A stretch of DNA of 64,000 nt from Lethocerus indicus (Eukaryota; Arthropoda; Insecta; Hemiptera; Belostomatidae), in assembly GCA_019843655.1 (NCBI GenBank), contig JACDQD010000105.1, positions 5,580,001 to 5,644,000 of the forward strand. Direction: 5' to 3'. How positions within the stretch are numbered: the first letter of the stretch is position 1; each line of letters starts with the position of its first letter. Both the position numbers and the translations under genes were made by a program. Positions 12,343 to 32,083 of the stretch are shown here, piece by piece. The notes beneath the pieces are model-generated. The model saw nothing but the letters and a program-made list of their open reading frames with translations. It was not told the origin of the DNA and searched no databases.

Positions 12343-14280
12343 CAATTTGTTAATAGTATCCCTTATTCTTATATTTGATACTGGATATAATTCCTTGGTG
12401 TAAAATTAATATATGTGTTTTAATTTATGATTCTTTGATGTATGATTTCTTTAAAAATTGATTCTTGTAACCTGCCTGACATTTCTTTTTAAAATGATTA
12501 TTTTTACCGAATTAGTTTTGTTACTTAAGTGTTTGGCCTAATGTCATATCACCTATAATATAATCGCATGACAATTGTCCACGTCTTTTGTACATGTAAA
12601 AATGTTTGTGGATTAGTCTGAAGGTATTTTTATATCTGTCTCAGAGAGGTTTAAATATTTGGCTATTGAGTTTTAGGATTACCAATATTTTCTGAAATGA
12701 TCCACAAATATCATTTTTGGAAATGAGCTCTAACTGATTGACTGACTTCCTTTTCAAAGAGCCTAATGAATGTTTGCAGCAATATATTATATTGGTCTTA
12801 CCATCCTTCACCTTGTATTAATTTAAGAATATTGAAATTTATCAATCAGATTACTGTGTGAAGACATTTGTGATTATAGACATTGAGAGTCCTTGTTCTT
12901 TTAGTTTTTTTTTTAAATAAGTTTTAAAGGTGGAAGACCAAAATTCTATATTTGCTTGAAACCTTAATTATACATTATTTTGAATTATACTATGAATATA
13001 TTACAACATGAGAGCTGTAACTGATGTTTTAAAATATTATTTCCTTGATTGACTTATAAAGTTTGTTAAACTATTTACCTGTATCTTGTTCAGTGTTCAT
13101 GTACAATTATATTTTATTGTAGTTACAAAACATGACTAATTGGTTTCATAAGTAAATCATTTTTTAACAAATGTTTTTTGGTAATTGATTTTGAATTAAA
13201 GTTTAATTTTTATGGTCAATTTAATTTACAATGTTTATTTGTGTTAAACAATTGCATTAAACCATTATTTTGTTTTTATCTTTTAAATAAATAATTATAG
13301 AAATAATGAATTATTTGATAAAATGTCATCATGCTTTACCTTTATGAAACATCCTTCATGAGTTATGAGCAATGTTGTAATTTGTGACCTAATATTATGT
13401 ATTGAATAATGAAATTAATTCGTGGCCTATTGACTAAACCTTGCCTTAAATAATTTATTAGAAAAGTTATCAAGAAAATTAAAAAATTCCTTTAAGACCA
13501 GCTAAATCCTTATTAGGAATACTATAGCAAGTTATGAACATTATAAAGTAGTATACATTATGAAAATACTTTAATATAAAATAGCTAAGTAGCAACTTTT
13601 TCGCTTTTTGAAACTTTTCAGCATCTTTTTCACACAGGAATTCATGTAGGGGTGATTTACATATTTCTTCATCTATTCTTAGGTATAAATACAATAAATA
13701 ACTTTACTGAAATATAAATTATAATTCATCGATTGTGTATTATTTATGGCTATCATTATACCAGGAAACCACTGAACACAACAGAGAGAATTACATCTAA
13801 TACTGTGAAACAGTGATAATTACTGAACATAACAGTAATAATTGGGCATGATAATGTTGCTTATAAGTCAAAATAAAATGCAATAATATTAAAAAAAATG
13901 AAAATAAAAACAATAAAATTCTTAAGTATGAAGTTTTATGAGGGATTATATTAATTAACTGGTACGTTTTGACAAATAAATAATTATGATACAAGGCATA
14001 TAAATATTTAAGTGTACATTTAAGTATACATTTATTTAAAAATTAATTGTTCGTGAAAATTTAATTTAAAAAAAAAATAAACTATATTATGAATGTGAGA
14101 GGAGAAAAGAATTGTCTATAGGAAAAAGATACATTATATGTTCAATTCTTTATATCCACTTTCGTTGTAAAGAATAGTGTTAAGTACTGAAGCAAATACA
14201 ACTGAAACACATACAACGTTCAAATGTCGATTCTATTTTCTGGATCCAGTTTGAAATTGGCGGCCATCTTCCCGCCTTCT
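12343..14280. other. AT-rich intergenic DNA
   Basis: No plus-strand coding signal. The only coding-like block is on minus at 13479-13677, listed separately. Long A/T runs dominate. Confidence 0.5.
13479..13677 (-). CDS. Orphan coding-like block, possible terminal exon
   Basis: After an acceptor of form ACCTAAG on minus, a frame stays open for 66 codons and stops at 13479. Its first half reads as a plausible charged protein (RIDEEICKSPLHEFLCEKD, then AEKFQKAKKLLLSYF); the second half is hydrophobic and AT-driven. A second frame from an internal ATG is also open, which weakens the case. No family is recognised and no partner exon was found. A short start-like ATG in GC-rich context on minus near 14270 reads MAANFKLDPENRIDI then stops; a link between the two is speculation. 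Confidence 0.22.
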
Positions 14281-15010
14281 GTATGTAGATTATTAGTAGT
14301 CCTCTTCTGTATGTGTAAATGTTTCGAATAGGACAAACGTGCTGAAAACGGAACAGAGAAAATTTAGGAAAAACAGTTCCTCTTTCCTCGAATTCGCGGT
14401 GTTGTTGCAGGTGAGTTGAATGAAATAAATGGATAAAGTAGTTAAAATACCGCATAGTCCAGTAAGTGAAATTTCGGATCGAAGCCACACCCCTAACCCC
14501 ACTCACTTCCCCCAATCGGTAATCCCTAATGTAGGGGGAGTCCGTATTGATCTGCTTTGTCGTTTGCTTTGTCTTACCCTTCCCCGAGTTGTATATTCCT
14601 TTAATTTAAATTTTTATGTGAAGACGAGCGGAGAATCCGGGCCCCGCGCTTTAAAGGTCAGTAAACTGTTTAATTCTGGTTCGGTGCTAGCCGTAAGATT
14701 AGTCCGTTCGGAGAGTCTCGCCTCCGGTGAATGCAATAAGGCGATCGTAAATAATCGGCGAATTTTTGTGCGGCCGAACCGGTTGTCGGAATTCTTAATG
14801 GGAAAGGGTGCCTCGAATTTGGCTTTTTGGGAATACTATTACTGCTTGTAAGCTTCTTTTTCGTACAGGTTAGGGCAGTTAAAAAGGAAAAGAACAGAGT
14901 GTTCGAGTGGAAAACGGGTTTCGTCCGACTTTTCGTATATTCGAGATAAAATAAACGTGCTTCACTTTGAAATTAATTTCGGTCCGTACCATTCGTTTAT
15001 ACTGTACCGA
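14281..15010 (+). promoter_or_regulatory. GC-rich 5' region / first exon of the zinc-finger gene
   Basis: This segment is strikingly CpG-rich in an AT-rich neighbourhood and ends about 1.4 kb before the zinc-finger coding exon. A short frame ATG...CCA (14429-14461, MDKVVKIPHSP) follows an in-frame TAA and ends exactly at a strong donor, CCA/GTAAGTG, in phase 0. The exon at 16396 also starts in phase 0. So 14429-14461 may encode an 11-residue N-terminal extension, or be 5' UTR with the start at 16396. The longer open frame through the donor (to 14851) is probably intronic read-through. Confidence 0.45.
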
Positions 15011-16395
15011 CGACTGGTAGGTATTTTTTGGGATATGAAATTTGATTTTTGTGGCCAGATTTAATTTATATAATAAGAGGGTTGTAAATTGCTAAACAGA
15101 TATTTTTTCTATTATTACTAGCATACACTGATTTGGTGGAGTTCTTTTCCTTTTTAGTGTTATAAATATCTATATTAATCAGAAGGAACAATATATAAAA
15201 GACATTGTGAAATATGAGATTGTTTTGTTGTTTAAACGGACATTTAAAGTTGATAATGGCATCAAGGGCTCCATATATTGTTATTTATGCGATCATCATT
15301 TATTAAAACTTTTTTTTATTAAAGTTTCTGCCACAAAGCTTTTGTGACAACTTTATACTATTTTGAATTCATGAATGAAATTATTGTTTTAAATTTACAT
15401 TAATGATGTTATATTTTTTAATAGATACTGAATTTCTATTATAAATACAATCAGGTATCACAAATTGAGTTTAGTGATCTTATATTTAAATTTTTATATT
15501 AAGCTGATGACATTTTTTACTTATATATATATTACTTTTATTAACACCATAATTTACATCCTTCCATCAATTAAATTTGGCATGGTTCAGAATGCATACA
15601 CTCTGCCTATTTTTTTTTAGTACAAAATAATTTGTATAATTATTTGACTGATAATATTAAGATCTATAATTTTTTTTAACTTCATCTCTTTATGTCTAGC
15701 TGTAAATGTTTAGTTATGAATAGTTTTTTATTAATTTAATTATAAGGTGGTACTCAAATGACAGTGCATTGTAGAATTCATAGTTGAATGTATCCAAAGT
15801 ATTTTTGCAGTATTTTTATCTTAAAAGGGATAATGTTTATTGAAAACTCATTACCAATTGATTAGTTTCCAGCATGTATTCCGATTCTTTTGGAATCCAT
15901 GGCATATTATTCTACTGGAATATAAATATTAAAGAAAGAGGGGATTGGCTTTGATGTCCATTGGAAGCTTGTGATTTACCTCATGTACCTTGGGCTCGAG
16001 GCAGTTTTGAGTGAAAAAGGAATCTCCTTCAAAAGGGAATTAATGTTTAAGTATAATCACTTTAAGAAAATTGAATGTATTTAGTGTTACATTTTTGAGA
16101 AGGTATAAGTTTAGGTATAAGGAAGGTATAAGTATGAGTTTTTAACAACTATTTCAAGTTGAAGACATTGATGAATTATTAACATGTAATCTCAATATTT
16201 CCTATTATGTCAGTAAAATTTACATTGCACTCTAGGTACCCTATCATTGCTAATTGGAACAGAGTATTGAAATTTTTTAACTTGTATTTGTTTTGTTTAA
16301 CTTTAATTTGTGAATTTTATTAAAATGTATTGATTGGTACAATTAACTAGTTATGTTGTTTGTATCATCTGTAATGATGTTTTGTTATAATTTAG

Positions 16396-23631
<7,236 letters not shown>

Positions 23632-26028
23632 CTTTATCCCCATTGTTTTGGTTGAGACCTGTCAAACTTCTATATTTTTTTCATGTCCTGTGTACTGTAA
23701 GCTCGGACCGTGTCATGTCTAAGCCAGTGCTGTGTAGATTTGATATTACTGTCTTGCTCACTCTGTTTTAAACACCTGTTCAGAGAATTGTCGATGAATT
23801 TTAACTCAGACAAATGTTGTTTGATTCTTGTTAGTATTTATCGTTTTTAAAACCTCATAGTTCATATTTTATAGTTTGTATCATTGGATTTTAATTTTTT
23901 CTTTATTTTTAGTAACATTTGTTTAGAAAATAACCAAAAGAACAAATGGCCTCAAAAATATATTTCGATAATATATAAAATTAATTATAATGGAAAACTT
24001 TAAGTGGCCAGTAATTCAAAAAAGTGGGTCTGGCTTTTTTAATTTTCAGTTAGAAATATGTGAGTTAGATTGATAGCTGTATAAGATTATGAATATTACA
24101 TGTTCATATTTCAGAGTCTATTTTAATAGTAGTTTTTAATTGAGCCAATTTAAGCCACTATTCTGGTTAATTTTCTTTGGTCATTCTATTTTCTGGGAAC
24201 ACATAATTGTAAAATCTTTAATTTTCTTTTATTATTTCTAATCCAAGATTGTCTGATTGTTTTTGAGAATTACTATTTAAAGGCAGCGCTATCAATATTT
24301 TGTAAATGGAATATTTAATGTCGTGGCCTTCCTTTAATAGAGATATTTAGAATTATTTTTAAAAATTCCATAAGTGATATTCTCTTGTATAACAGTGCCA
24401 AAAATATGTTGCCTTTACAAATTAAAAAAGTGCTCTCAAAAACAAATATGCACTTGGAGAGTGAACCACCCGAACCTGGAAATGTTTAATGTTTTTAGAA
24501 ATATTGTGTTCTTTGGCATTTCTCTGAACAGAAAATGAGACTCTATTTTAAGGGTCTTATAGAGCCACCCTATTTTCTCTTATAAGTAACAGCTTTGAGA
24601 CTGACATATGTGAAATAATATTCATTATGGTAGACTTGCATCATAGTTTCTTTTTCTTCATTGGTTTAATTTTAATGATATTATTTGACTTTTTTTACTT
24701 TTTTTTTTAACATGAAAGTGTCTACTGTATTGAAAATAAATAACTTGGGTGGGACCAAATAATATTTGCAATTAGATTATATTATTTCTTGTCAGAATCA
24801 AATTGTATACTACACTGGCTTGCAGCACACTTAATTTTGTTTTCATAAAATATGTTTTGAGTAATTAAAGGCTGTTTTTTAGCAGCTGTATGATGTATTG
24901 TTACATTATTATAAGGGATTGGATTTAGGTAACTTGATTTTATATATGAAACAAAGTGTTTTCCAGATTTTACTGGCTAATTGGTTACAAAATATTCAGT
25001 GTATATAAATGTAGTTTATTCACTACTTTGTATTTCTATAAAATTTTCTTTTTTCTTTTGGCACTAAAGTATATTTTATTACACGATGCTCAGTTAAGAA
25101 TCTCAGATGCAAGTTTCATTCTAGGAAAACTTAGTTTAACTAGCAGTTTATGGGAAGTATTAGGTTAATTGAGATAGTTTAATGAGTGCATTCTTCAATG
25201 TGTGGAAAGAAAGTTTCAATATTTGAGAGGGTTGTTACAGTGTTATTATTTTTAGGTAATAATGAAATGGTTTAAAATTTCAAGTATTCTGAATGAAAAT
25301 CAATTGCTTTGTTGCTGCCGATGGATTGGTTTGTTACATTAGTTTATAACAAAATTCACTGAGGATGTTGAAATTTATAGTTATGTTGAATTAATTTTAT
25401 TGGTAGAAGTGAATGGATATTTTAATCTACTGATGTTTCTAATCTTGCTGTTTTGTCAATTCTGGTGCATTGCAAGTATGTACATTTAGTTTATTTAATT
25501 ATTGTTATTGTGACAGTAAAGTATATTATTCAAAGTACATTCCTTCATATAGTTAAGAAGTTGGAATTTATTTTTCCTCTTTGTACTTAGTACAACATCA
25601 CATTTGTTCCTGCAGCTAATACATAAATTGCTCAGCTCAGGAATAACATATTATGATACAAGAATTGTTGGTGCCAATGTACTGATCAGTTTTAAATATA
25701 TTTCCAGTTAATTCTGTTTATTTAATTATAAATTGAGTCCGTTTAAGTTTTATTTTGAGATTTTAACTAATTACTGATTTAATATTACATTAAATTACAT
25801 GACTGTAATGGAGATTACAAAAATTTACAATGTCGCTGTTTTTTTTTTTTGTAGTATTCTAAGGATAAGGTATTATATACATCACACTTGACTGTGATAT
25901 TGATTTTAAAGCTCACATCACTCACTTCATTAAAGAAAAACATTTTTATTGAAATTGTTTTTATTCATGTACTTTGTTATCACATTTTCAATAGTTATTG
26001 GTAACATCAATATAAATATTTATGTATG

Positions 26029-26033
<5 letters not shown>

Positions 26034-26068
<35 letters not shown>
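26034..26068. repeat. (TA)n microsatellite
   Basis: About 17 TA units; the first of two runs about 150 bp apart. Confidence 0.9.
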
Positions 26069-26071
<3 letters not shown>

Positions 26072-26211
26072 GAACCATTGGATTTGTATGACATTATTAT
26101 TTATTATTCATAATATTATAACAACATTTTCCTCTTTTGTTCAATGGATTGCAGTTGTGTTTATTTTATTATTGTGTGTATTTATTATTTTATGTGAGGA
26201 AAATGCAATTC

Positions 26212-26215
<4 letters not shown>

Positions 26216-26269
<54 letters not shown>
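26216..26269. repeat. (TA)n microsatellite
   Basis: About 27 TA units. Confidence 0.9.
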
Positions 26270-26274
<5 letters not shown>

Positions 26275-28037
26275 TGCTTGAAATGCACTCATGAAACACG
26301 ATGAAATGTTCATTAGTCATATTTACTAACCCTTATTGCAGGTATTGCAGAGAAGTATCTACTAGCAGACATATCACTTACTTTAATTAAATTTATATGC
26401 ACTTCTACCAGACTGTATGTTCCTTTGTGTTATTTATTTTAATTTTAATGCAATGACTATTATTGTGTAGGCTGTTAACAAAAGAAGATAGAGCCTGTAC
26501 TTAACAAATTGTAACAAAATTTATGAATTAATGTTTGATGGGATATTTGTTGTTTTAAATGAATTGTTACTTTATTTTCAGTTCCTTTAGTATTTGAAAA
26601 CAGTTTGTCTATTCATTTGGTAATACTCAATATTTCATGAAGTTGATTTATTTCATAAGCTAATTATTAACATTTATTAAATATCAACATTATCATTTGC
26701 AGATTTATTCATAGGGCTAAAAGTTATATCCTCCGTATATTTTAAGTCCTATTTTTGAGTATTATTATTTTTATGATATTGAAGACCTCTTGGAATATTT
26801 TTTTGTCAATTATTTTGAAGTTTTCATCTTGAAAGCTAACAAGTTAGTCTACCATTGGGAAACGTAGGGTTCGATGATGTTAGACATTGCCTTATAAATT
26901 TGTGACACCTTTAGATTTGATTTTCAGGAGTGGGTGGATAACGTATCCACTTTTATTCAGATAATTCTATAGTACAAGTTCAGTCATGTTCCTACATACT
27001 TGAGACAAAGGGCTCATCAGTAGTCATGTCATTAGCTCTCCTATATATCCTCTCTCTATCATTATTAGTTTGTCCTTGCATTTAGAATAAGAATTTATAT
27101 CATTTTTATATATTTAGACTATTTCTAAGATAATAGCTGTAAGTATAACTGTACGTGTGATCTATTATCGGTTGCTAAGAGGTGGGTGACTTTGTGACAT
27201 ATTGATTAAGTTACTAATTTAAGAGAGCCTACTTAATATTTAGGGCAGGTGAATACTTTTTATATCTATGTATAAATATATACCCTTTACTAAATTGATA
27301 TTAATTTTTTACAATCTAAAATGCTGTATAAATGTAATATGACGCATTCTAAAAAATGAATTTGAAAAAGCAAACTGTAATATAAAGCGGAAGAATGATC
27401 CATGCATATGTTGTATGGAAATAGTGCGAATGAATCCTTTTCTTCACAGAACTGAACAAAAATGTACCTGAATTTATTACATCATATTCCACAAGAATAT
27501 AAAAATAACTTCTCTTATTTAAAAATTGTAATAGGAATCCGAAAAGGATTTATTTACTATATTTGTGTGTGTTTGTTTATTTAGACTGTTCCCTCCAGTG
27601 GTTGTTTCCTAATATCAGGTTTCAGAAAAGTCTGGTTAGAAATTTTAAGCCTATTATGTATTTTCAGATTAATTTCTAGCTTTCATCTTCAAGAACAATC
27701 AAAATTGTTCTTTAGTGACTGACATTGATAATCATTAACTTACAAATTGTAATAAGGTCTCACCTGTCATTATTTATTATTAAGTGATTCAACAATATTT
27801 ATTTTAAACGTTCGCGTTAATATTCACACGCTTGGCCACGAGAATATGAACAATAATAATTTGTACCTTTGAAATTCTTTCCAAAATAAGCTGGCAATAT
27901 TTTTTAAATTGGGCTTCCATTTATTCAGGCTATTACAGTGGTTTGTTTATATAACTGTAACAAATAACTGTGTATTGTATTCCATATATTTAGATTCTCA
28001 ATTATGTGTTTTGTAATTACAGTGCTATTAATATTTA

Positions 28038-28038
<1 letters not shown>

Positions 28039-28110
<72 letters not shown>
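28039..28110. repeat. (TA)n microsatellite
   Basis: About 36 TA units, the longest in the window. Confidence 0.95.
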
Positions 28111-28111
<1 letters not shown>

Positions 28112-29814
28112 CTCAGCATCCATTTTCTTTTTATACTGATAAATAACTTGACCAATTGATTGAGTCAATTCTCACATTAGATGATTTATTCAGTTTAAAG
28201 TATAATTATGTCAACTAGAAAAAAAAATGTTGATAAATTTTTATTTCCTTATATTCAAGTTTTTTAAAAATTAAAAAAAGCACATTTTTTGCGGATTTAT
28301 TTGAGTAAAGGTCTCATTATTATATTAAAGGCTAGGAAAACTAAAGTGATTATGAAAATGCCCTATTTTGAAGGACAATATATGAATGCCAGTTTTATTG
28401 AGTCAAGCATATACAAATTATATAGTTCATATTCAGGTATTTAAATAATGTCATGTTAAGTCGGTGTTATTATCATTATTTAACAATTATTCACGAATGA
28501 GACAATATTTTTAGTGTTAAAAATGTTTGTTATAATAGCTTGTAACACTGGCAACTATCAGGTATTTTAGAGATAATTAATTTAATATATCTTATTTCTT
28601 ACATAGAAGTTAATATGTTATTATCAGAATACATTTATGTATCTATAATTTATTATGTTTATCTAAGTTTTTTATTGTTTGATGTTGTGCTTTATTTTGT
28701 TACGAATTTTTGTAATGTTTGTCTTGGGGAATTTTTGCTAAGTATTTTTATGGTAAGAGTAATCAAGCTTTTACATTATCTACAAGATTTGATATTGTTT
28801 ATGCCGGAATGCAAATCAGTTAGGAAACAGGCTGTATTATTATTTTGAGAAATATGATATACGTGTGAATGACTTTGTAAGAATTAAAGCCTACCTCCTT
28901 TCTATTTTAAATTGATTTTTGCCATATTATTTTATGGGCTATACTAGTGACGTGCTTAGTGATTATCATCAGTTTCCTATAAACCTTAGGGCCTTTGCAG
29001 GTTTTAATAGACCGTAATATGCTGCCCATGCTATTAGACTACTGTATCTAGTTTGCTAATAAAAAATACAAAAGTATATCCCACCTGTAAATTTTTCACA
29101 TTAAATACCTGTTCTGCTTTTCAAATTTAAATTGGCGTATTTAGGATTCAAGTCAATATCTCCAATTTCAGTAGCTAGAAAAATATAGAACTTCGAATTG
29201 TTGAATCCGGCTGGGAGATTTTTGGATGTATGTTTACGTTGTTTGTTTTCATGTAGAACAAGCATACTCGAAGAAAATATGGCAATGAAGGTGTGAATGA
29301 AGAACGTTCGGGCGAACGTAAATCCCTATACTTCATTGTCATTTAGTTGGTGTTAAAGAAAATTAAGACGTTTTCAAAATTATTTATGAAGTTATTTTAT
29401 TGTTGCACGAGTTTTATTTAATTTTATAATGGTCACAGAACAATAACTCTGTGCCTATAATTTGTTACGCTTATCTGAGATTTCAGGATATTATTGCCCA
29501 ATAGCGTTTCTAAATTACGAGGGTGCGCACTCCTTCCATTACATTCACCTCACCGAGTGTGACAAAACAACTGCCCGGCGTGCCAAACCTAATTTAGAAG
29601 CCTCTTAATGGGTTTCAAATATATTTTGTGAGTTGAGAGAGAGAAAAATCATGTCTTTTAAAATGGTCCATCCATTGACGGACAATGGTACGTCCGACTG
29701 TACGCGTTGGTGTTTTACACCGTATGCCAAATGCGAGGCAGATCCAGGTCGCGAGTATCTAGAGGAACCTCTAGACGTCTTCTAGACCTAGGAACCTGGA
29801 AGATCTCATATTTT

Positions 29815-30119
29815 GTAGGTTCCTGAAGTTGCTGTCTCCTCTCGCTGGTTTGGTCTTTTGCTAAACCGGTTTCGGCTGCTCGCCATCTTCAGTAGCGGTG
29901 TTAGTCACTGTTAGAACTTAGGATGTTTTTTGGGCATCCTCTCTGCACTGTCACTTTCACATGTACTGTCGTACGCATGTGTCGTCACATGACAGTGCTA
30001 CTGAAGATGGCGAGCAGCCGAAACCGGTCTAGCAAAAGACCAAACCAGCGAGAGGAGACAGAAACTTCACGAACCTACAGTATGCCAACCCCTCGCAGAC
30101 CACAAAACAGGTATATCAA
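29815..30119. mobile_element. Fold-back copy of dispersed element (copy 1)
   Basis: Two 82-bp inverted arms, 29815-29896 and 29997-30078, match with only a few differences around a 100-bp loop. The arms contain the family signature GTTTCGGCTGCTCGCCATC. Outside them, ATCTCATATTTT occurs at 29803-29814 and again at 30120-30131, a 12-bp direct repeat that looks like a target-site duplication. The right half also runs on through the family's other end (30079-30119, reverse complement of the start seen at 48.87 and 59.95 kb). So the structure is one truncated copy whose 5' part was inverted. A duplication of this length suggests retrotransposition. No protein is encoded; short ORFs across it are incidental. 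Confidence 0.75.
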
Positions 30120-30131
30120 ATCTCATATTTT

Positions 30132-30772
30132 ATAAAAAAAAAATTATTTGTGTCAATTTAAGTAAGCTATTTAAATTTTACTATAAAGTATGACCGAGTA
30201 GAAATCGTCCTAAATAAATTCTTAAATAATTACTAATTAGTTTCGGTACAGCAGAATGAAAAGCTGTAAGCAGAATTTTATGCGTATATATATTGATTAA
30301 AACAATTTTAATCTGTCTGTTGAACTGTACAACAAATTCAATGTCGAAAAGTGACAATAAAGAAATAGGGAATTTGAGTAATTGATAAGTGTTTGATGAA
30401 CCGCAGGGTTTAATTCGAACTATGCAACTAGGTCAACACTGTCCTGATCTAAAACTAGTTTTCTCATTATATTTACATATTTATTTTTAAGATTTTGGCA
30501 AATTACGATTGGATCCTAAATGTAAGACACGAAACAAACTCGTGTTACTTCGTGCAACACTCGTACAGGTTGTATACTCTATATGTGCTTATATTTTATT
30601 TTCAAATCATATTACAAATAAATGAACCAGATAATAACAATTAATTTGTAAATAAGGCTTTGAAGAAAAAGCTTATTCGGGTGTTCAGTGTAGGTACGTC
30701 CCCGCAAAGAATGTTACATTTATTTATAACAGCCCCTGCTGAACTCAATTTGTGAAGCCGGGAACAACTTAC
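30132..30772. other. Non-coding
   Basis: AT-rich DNA between the fold-back element and the 30.8-kb exon; nothing recognised. Confidence 0.5.
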
Positions 30773-30930
30773 GTGTACCAGTCGCTTGTACTGCGTTTTT
30801 TCGGTCAACTTATGCCTCAATGAATTTAACGCTTTCTTCAATTCAAACGCTGTCTTGAACCCGCTAACGAGATGAATTTTCAAAAACGACCCTGGACAAG
30901 CGGAATTCTCCTCGTTAAAGTAGCATTTCA
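30773..30930 (-). CDS. Internal coding exon of an unrecognised gene
   Basis: A 158-bp exon on minus with a good acceptor (TGTTTTCAAG) and a strong donor (CAC/GTAAGTTG). It carries 52 full codons after two leading bases and ends in phase 0. The peptide reads KCYFNEENSACPGSFLKIHL, then VSGFKTAFELKKALNSLRHK, ending QYKRLVH. It is balanced in composition and in an amphipathic helix-like pattern (FELKKALNSLRHKL), unlike random AT-rich translation. It has no Met start or stop, so the neighbours must be elsewhere: 5' exons to the right, 3' exons to the left. I do not recognise the protein. The antisense block at 20.6 kb could in principle be a downstream exon, but phases do not prove it. Confidence 0.5.
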
Positions 30931-32004
30931 CTTGAAAACAGCCAGCAGCAATTTGTATTTTTCATTTAGGTTATTCAACATTCAATATGGTCCTTATATT
31001 CATAGATACATTCGATAGGAGAAATCAGCGATCCTAAAATAGTAGGAAGTATTTCGTTAACAGTATATCGTATTCAACGGATGATTATGTAATACGTACA
31101 GTACTTAATTATTATTGTACGATATATAAGAAATACTGGATAAATTTGTGGAATAATATTTCTTACATATATTCATAATAATGCTCATTTGAAAAAAGTA
31201 CCATCATTGGGTGGTCTCTTTTATCGAGTCATTCACGTGAAAAGAAAACACTCAACACTTGTACGAATAACTTTATGTAGTTGATTGTACGAAAATAAAA
31301 AGGTTAAAAAAAACATTCACAATAAGGATGAGTAAATATATTACTGGTTTTGTGAATGGAAGGCGGCTAGTTTCTCGACTAACACAGCAGCTCCCACGGT
31401 AAGCGTAACCCATTATTTTTTATTATTTCTAACTAACCCCTTATACATAGACACTGAAGGTGGCGTTGAACGAATCGTTAAAATACGACAAATTAATTAA
31501 AATAATAAGTATTACGTTAATTTTAAATGATAATTATTATAATATTTGAAATGGGTTACCAATCTTTGAAAATATTCCTAGCCGTCGAAAATTGCCATAT
31601 ACCCCTTTAAATTTGTTTATAACATGCACATATTATCATTACATTCGGAATAAGAATGGAAATAAAGTATTCATAAATAAAGTAATCCGGTAGTTGTTCT
31701 GGTTAGGTTTTGATATATAGTGTTGGTGTCCGCTGATAACTGATTGTGAATCCTGTCGATTCTACTGCAAGATTAGGTTCGCGTTATAATTTGGCATAGT
31801 CAGTTAATGGATTTGGACATTGCCAATCGGTAATTTGGTGGTGGACGGTCGGAAGTGTGCGAAGGGACCAATTTTAAATTGAGGGGGAAGGTAAATTTCC
31901 GCGGGCCTACTGGGGGGAACCAGTGTCAATGTCAATGGGCAGTGGTTGGCATTGGGGGACATTATGATTGTGGCCGCTTGGAGGTTGCCGCCACTGCCCA
32001 CCGC
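30931..32004. other. Upstream region of cuticular gene 1
   Basis: AT-rich to 31.75 kb, then GC-richer toward the TATA box. No coding signal recognised. Confidence 0.5.
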
Positions 32005-32011
32005 TATATAA
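32005..32011 (+). promoter_or_regulatory. TATA box of cuticular gene 1
   Basis: TATATAA 79 bp upstream of the start codon. A TCACTAAC segment about 25 bp downstream is a possible initiator. A TATA-type core promoter is usual for abundantly and stage-specifically expressed cuticle genes. Confidence 0.75.
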
Positions 32012-32083
32012 GCCAACCTCACCACCTTCACTAACCACCTCCAACAGACCGAGTTGCACACCACACTGTGAGAGCTCGCCGTA

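Larger units (their letters stand above)
23632..29814. other. AT-rich intergenic DNA with microsatellites
   Basis: Follows the zinc-finger stop. No coding, RNA or transposon signal was recognised apart from three (TA)n runs. The 3' UTR of the zinc-finger mRNA must occupy the left end. Around 29.2 kb the sequence becomes visibly richer in CpG. Confidence 0.5.

Noticed and set aside
14429..14851. 140-codon ORF starting at the possible first exon of the zinc-finger gene
   Set aside because: A strong donor (GTAAGTG) interrupts it after 11 codons and the rest has no protein-like character; probably intronic.
29832..30061. Hammerhead ribozyme in the fold-back element
   Set aside because: I looked for the CTGATGA...GAAA core expected in Penelope-type terminal repeats and did not find a convincing one.
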